Shown here piece by piece: positions 59,850 through 64,000 of a stretch of DNA of 64,000 bases. The position numbers and the translations under genes are program-made. The notes beneath the pieces are model-generated. The model searched no databases. It had not been told where the DNA came from and saw only the letters and a list, made by a program, of their open reading frames with translations. The stretch is from Balaenoptera acutorostrata (Eukaryota; Chordata; Mammalia; Artiodactyla; Balaenopteridae), in contig NC_080072.1 in assembly GCF_949987535.1 (NCBI RefSeq), positions 55,124,356 to 55,188,355 of the forward strand, written 5' to 3'. Positions within the stretch are counted from its first letter, which is position 1; every line of letters begins with the position of its first letter.

Positions 59850-61780
59850 CCACTCTTTCCATTATATACCCCTGTGAGGTTGGAATGCTGGGGACATGGG
59901 GTATTAAAAATGGAGTATCGGAAAGGAGTCTGAGGTGTGGGACAGCCAACAGCTCTGATCTCTCCCCACTTATCTCAGGACGTTAAGTTCTTGGAGAAGC
60001 CAAACTTCAAGAGAGCTAGGTCTGAGCTGGCAGCACATGGGGGGAGGGAGCATGGGAAGCAGGAAGGTACGAGGGGAAGGTGGGAGGGGGTGCTCAGAAT
60101 TTCCAGGATCTCCTCCTGCCCAAAGCCTCTCTCCACCACTTCTCATCCCCAGATCCTCCAGGGCACAGTGCAGGCCGGGAGCCACCCTGCTCTGGTGTGA
60201 GTTCAGCCCTAAGCTCTTTGGGGAGCCAGGCCTCTGCAGAGACCCAGGGACCTCTTAACAGTCTCGTGGCCTCATGGCTTGGGGCCCATGAGCTTTCCAG
60301 GATCTTACACAAATATTTAAGCCCTGAGAAGAAAACTATACTGGCTCTAAAACATGAGCAGATAAACAGCAACATCAAAATTAATAAATGTTTAACTAAA
60401 TGACTACACATGCAGTATTATGCCAACTAGTCACAGGCATCCCAAACTAATTCTTAGTTAGAATAAAGTTAAGTACAAGTTACAAAGCAAAATGAATAAT
60501 TCACTCTTCACAAAACTCAAAATTATAAAAATCCATTGCAAAACTTTTACTGAAGTAAATGGTATTTGATGCAGGATCCGTTTATAATGCTTGTCACAGC
60601 AAGTTTATTATGCTTGCCAGCCTACGAAGGCCTTAGAAGGCCTCTGCTGGTCTTGCAGGGTGGGGTCCCTTTGGTTCACAGCAGTGGCCACAGAGGAAGG
60701 AAACTGCAGCTGGTTTCCTTGTAGAACTGGGTATCACAATTCAGTGGACAGGGACGTAGCTGGAGGCCATCTGCCATCAGCAGTTGTGGTCTCCTAGGAA
60801 ACACTGGAGGAGGACAAGGAGCGAGGAAGCTGATTGGCTACACATAGGAGACCAAAACACCCATCTGTCATCTGCTCTGCCTGGGCCAGGAGAGCAACAT
60901 GCTCAGATGTGGGTTTTAGCAGCTCCCTCTGGCTGCTGCTGTGTGGAGAAGGGGCTGGTCGGAGCAGAAAAACCAGGGAGGAGAGTGTAGCAGGGTCCAG
61001 TGAAGAGGTGATGGTGGTGTGGCCTGCAGGAGGGGCAGTGGAGACGGAGGAAAGAAGATGGGTTTGAGAGATGTGCATAAGATAGAAACAGCAGGACTTT
61101 CTAAATAACTGAATGTGGAGAGTGAGAGGAGGAAGAGGCCTGGATTGGAGGAGGGGATGCATGGTGGTGCTGACAGCAGCAGGGGATGCAGGAGAGCAGT
61201 GTTTGGTACATGCCGATGTCAGTTGGCATCATGCAAACCTAGTAGGCTTGAGGGGCTTATGGGATGTCCAAAGGAAACTGTCCAGGATGCAAACTGATGT
61301 ACTGGCTTCACAAGGTGGGCCCAAGGTGCGGACACAGACGAGGGTCTGTGTCAGGCAGAGCATGTTGATTTCACTGAAGGACCATAGGGCAGAGCCCTCT
61401 TCCACCCTGGGCTTTCACCTCATACACCATTCATTCGCTCCATCCACGAAACCTCTTCCGATGTTCACAGTCTGGTGGGGAATGAGACGTGAATGAGGGC
61501 AGCTGTGCTGCGGGGTGGACAGGGCCCCCCCACTGTGAATGCTGTGGTCTCCGCTTTATCCGTTGGGTGTGGCGGGGTCATAGCAGGCCTCGTGGAGGAG
61601 GAGGTATTGAACTGGTTCTGGGAGGTTGGGTTGGGTACATACGAGAGAAAGTTACTCTGGGCAGAGAGAAGAGCAGGCTAGCTCATGGAGCACAGATTAC
61701 TGGCTAAGGGTTTTGCCATGGCTGTTTGGGATTGGAAGAGAAAAGAAAAAGTTCTGAATTAAGACTTACTGAACCTCTAC
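59850..61780. other. Largely unique upstream sequence
   Basis: Moderately GC-rich in places (60030-60260, 60620-61340). Several open frames of 60-127 codons overlap on both strands. None has a recognisable domain, consistent splice signals or low-degeneracy pattern, so none is called. Confidence 0.4.
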
Positions 61781-61784
61781 AAGG

Positions 61785-62270
61785 TGCTGTATTAGTTTCC
61801 TATCGCTACTGTAACAAATTACCACAAATTTAAAACAACACAAAGCTATTCCCTTACACTTCTAGAAGTCGGAAGTCTGAAATCAGTCTCACTGGGCTAA
61901 AGTCAGGGTATCAGCAAGGCCGATTCTTCCTGGAGGCTCTGAGGGGAGCATCTGTTCCTTTGTCTTTTTCAGCTTCTGTATTCCTTGGCTTGTGGCCCCT
62001 TCCTCCGTGTTCCAAGTTCGTCACTCCAGCCTCTGCTTCCATCATCACATCGCCTTCTCCTGTGGCTCTCACCCACCTGCATCTCTTTTATAAGGACTGT
62101 TGTGATTATATCAGGCCCACCTGGATAATACAGATTAATCCAGGATAATGGCAAACTCCTTACTTTAATCACGTTGGCAACGTCCCTTTTGCTATGTAAG
62201 GTAGCATTCACAGTTTCTGGGGGTTAGGATGTGGTCATCTTTGGGGGCCATTACTCAGCCTACCATAGGT
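61785..62270 (+). repeat. Interspersed repeat shared with 31040-31520, family not named
   Basis: Starts GTATTAGTTTCCTATCGCTA, then AACAAATTACCACAAATTT, TATAAGGACTGTTGTGATTA, GGCCCACCTGGATAATACAG, GTCCCTTTTGCTATGTAAGG. Confidence 0.65.
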
Positions 62271-62279
62271 GCCCAGCAC

Positions 62280-62710
62280 ATTCATCATCCCCAGGGTATG
62301 GAGAGCACACTCAGGCCCTGAGGAGCCTGTCTGGTCCAAGGCCCAGCCTTTCAGTTTCTACTCCAGGCTGACTGCAGAAATTCTGTGTGGAATCTGGCCA
62401 CTGCCCCTGAGCTCAGAGAGTGCCTAGTTTCTAATTAAGTTGTACTGCAATATTTAGGTAAACGAGGTAGGTGGGGAACAGAGAAATGGAACAGGGCTAA
62501 ACAGGCTCTTTACAACAGGACTTCAGCATACTGTGTACTTTGACTCTCAAAACTTAACTCATCATGAAACCTTTTTGAGATAGCAGCGCTCCACTGAACA
62601 CAGTCTAGGCAATGCTGCATAGACCAGGCTACTGCGTTGACTCTTTAGCCTGAAGGGGAAAAAACCTCAGGGGAGAAGGTGTTTCCTTTAGCTCTGCGAA
62701 AGAGGAGAGT
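62280..62710. other. Unrecognised upstream sequence
   Basis: No exon or named repeat seen. Confidence 0.3.
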
Positions 62711-62714
62711 GGGA

Positions 62715-63815
62715 AGGGGAAAGCCTTAGTCCCACATTTCTTTACTCAATAAATGCACCTTCTAGGTGCTGGGTATATATTGGTGAGTTGTATAATCGTG
62801 TTTCTTGCCCTAAAGGAGCTTACAAACTATGTAATGGATAAAAGTAAAAATGATTGATTTCAACACTACCCCTTGAGATAAGGGCTGTGGAGGAAATGTC
62901 CAGGATGGAAGGAGAGGGAATAACAGGGTGTTCAAAGGTGTCATTTAAACCAGAACCTAAAGGAGAAGGAGACAGAAATCCAAAGGCTGGAGCAAGAACA
63001 CTCCAGGCAGAGAGGACAGCATGAGCAAAGGCCCTGAGGTGGGAGGGTGTGTACATATTTACGGAACTGAAAGGATGAAAGGAGGGCAGTGTGGCTACAG
63101 CACATGAACATGGGTGAAGAAGAGCAGAAGGTTGGCAGGAGAAACTACCAGAGAGGCCAGATCACATGGGCACTTGTGGGCCAAGGTGAAGAGTTTGGAC
63201 ATCGTCGTGTAATTGTTAAGCAGGGAAGTTGCATAATTAAAAAACAAAACAAAACAATAACAACACAATGGCAACATTGTTTGGAGAATAGACTGTAAGA
63301 AGCCAGAGGGTAAGTCTTGCTCCTACTGTGTTCCCAGTGTCCAGAGCGGTGCCTGGCAAATAGGACGTGCTCATTTAACAACTATTGGTTGAGTGAATAA
63401 GTCAGTAAGAGAAGTAGGACCCTTAAAACAGAGGCTGTTGTGGTAGTCCCTGCAGGTGAAGGACAATGGATACGGGAAGATGTGGGGACATTCAAGATGT
63501 ATTTTGGAACTAGAAGTGACAGGTGTTGCTGACGGGTTGAGGGTAAAGGGAGTGGTAAGGGAGGACTCTAGACCGTCTCCTGGGTTTCTGTCGCAAACTC
63601 CTGGGTAGATGATGGTGCCATTTTCTGTGAAGGGGAAGATTGGCAGAGGTTAAGGAACACTGGGAGTGGGAGTGAAAAAGAAAACCAAGAGTCCACTCTT
63701 GCACGTGTTAGCCCTGAGATGCCTTTGAGATATCCAAGTGCAGATATCAAGATGGCAGTCTGGAGGAGAGGTAAAGTGTGGATTTATAAACGTGGAAGTC
63801 ATCATACACAGATGG
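62715..63815 (+). repeat. Ancient interspersed repeat, longest copy, interrupted by an L2-type tail
   Basis: Ordered blocks shared with 8190-8850: GAACACTCCAGGCAGAGAGG, GCAAAGGCCCTGAGGTGGG, GGCCAGATCACATGGGCACT, GAATAGACTGTAAGAAGCC, GAGATATCCAAGTGCAGATA-like text. An L2-type end (CGGTGCCTGGCAAATAGGAC) cuts in at about 63315-63420. Confidence 0.55.
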
Positions 63816-63829
63816 GTATTAAAACCATG

Positions 63830-64000
63830 TCATTTTTTTTTTCTTTTAGATTCCATATATATGTGTTAGCATATGGTATTTGTTTTTCTCTTTCTGACTT
63901 ACTTCACTCTGTATGACAGTCTCTAGGTCCATCTACCTCAATACAAATAACTCAACTTCGTTCCTTTTTATGGCTGAGTAATATTCCATTGTATATAGGT
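63830..64000 (-). mobile_element. L1 ORF2 end, lacking its 3' UTR, cut by the window edge
   Basis: A poly(T) at 63831-63841 is followed at once by TTAGATTCCATATATATGTG and the antisense end of ORF2, which runs off the window. The roughly 360-bp L1 3' UTR seen in the other tails is missing. Confidence 0.88.

Overview
The window looks like nuclear DNA of a cetacean, or less likely a hippopotamus. It carries many copies of the CHR-type tRNA-derived SINE (5' end reads GGGCTTCCCTGGTGGCGCAG, with Pol III A- and B-box matches), a family confined to cetaceans, hippos and ruminants. I saw no ruminant Bov-tA or BovB elements. Old MIR, L2, L1M, Tigger and hAT-Charlie remnants give a normal placental-mammal background.

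Only one protein-coding exon can be supported. It is the first coding exon of MAP6 (STOP, microtubule-associated protein 6) on the minus strand, positions 42648 down to 41744. It has the palmitoylatable N-terminus [11 protein letters not shown], two complete Mn microtubule-binding modules, and a splice donor that cuts the third module. A CpG island of about 1.7 kb covers the exon and its upstream side, with a GCC-rich microsatellite near 43200-43260. By the MAP6 gene model, 1-41743 should be intron 1 and sequence above about 43.4 kb should be upstream intergenic DNA. Exon 2 was not seen.

Layout. 1-9.5 kb: intronic DNA with MIRs, one young SINE and old L1 pieces. 9.5-19.6 kb: an L1 3' end, a unique stretch with homeodomain-type sites, two SINEs, L2, MIR and microsatellites. 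19.7-24.4 kb: an old L1 holding a SINE, a Tigger remnant, a SINE-plus-polyadenylation-site chimera and a younger L1 tail. 24.5-34.2 kb: MIR, L2, L1 and DNA-transposon remnants. 34.3-37.0 kb: another old L1 with three SINEs, two of them sharing one target site. 37-41.7 kb: mostly unique. 41.7-43.5 kb: MAP6 exon 1 and CpG island. 43.5-49.5 kb: MIRs and a probably twin-primed old L1. 49.5-54.9 kb: a nearly full-length but broken L1 with a perfect 16-bp target-site duplication. 55-64 kb: SINEs, L2, MIR, a GAT-rich microsatellite, DNA-transposon remnants and an L1 cut by the window edge.

The unusual biology here lies in retrotransposition products. The best are a SINE joined to an LTR-like polyadenylation segment and moved as one unit, two SINEs at one target site with three copies of the duplication, and a SINE carrying an internal patch of L1 ORF2 sequence. 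All repeat calls come from reading the sequence against remembered consensus features and other copies in the window. No database search was run, so family names for old repeats are approximate.
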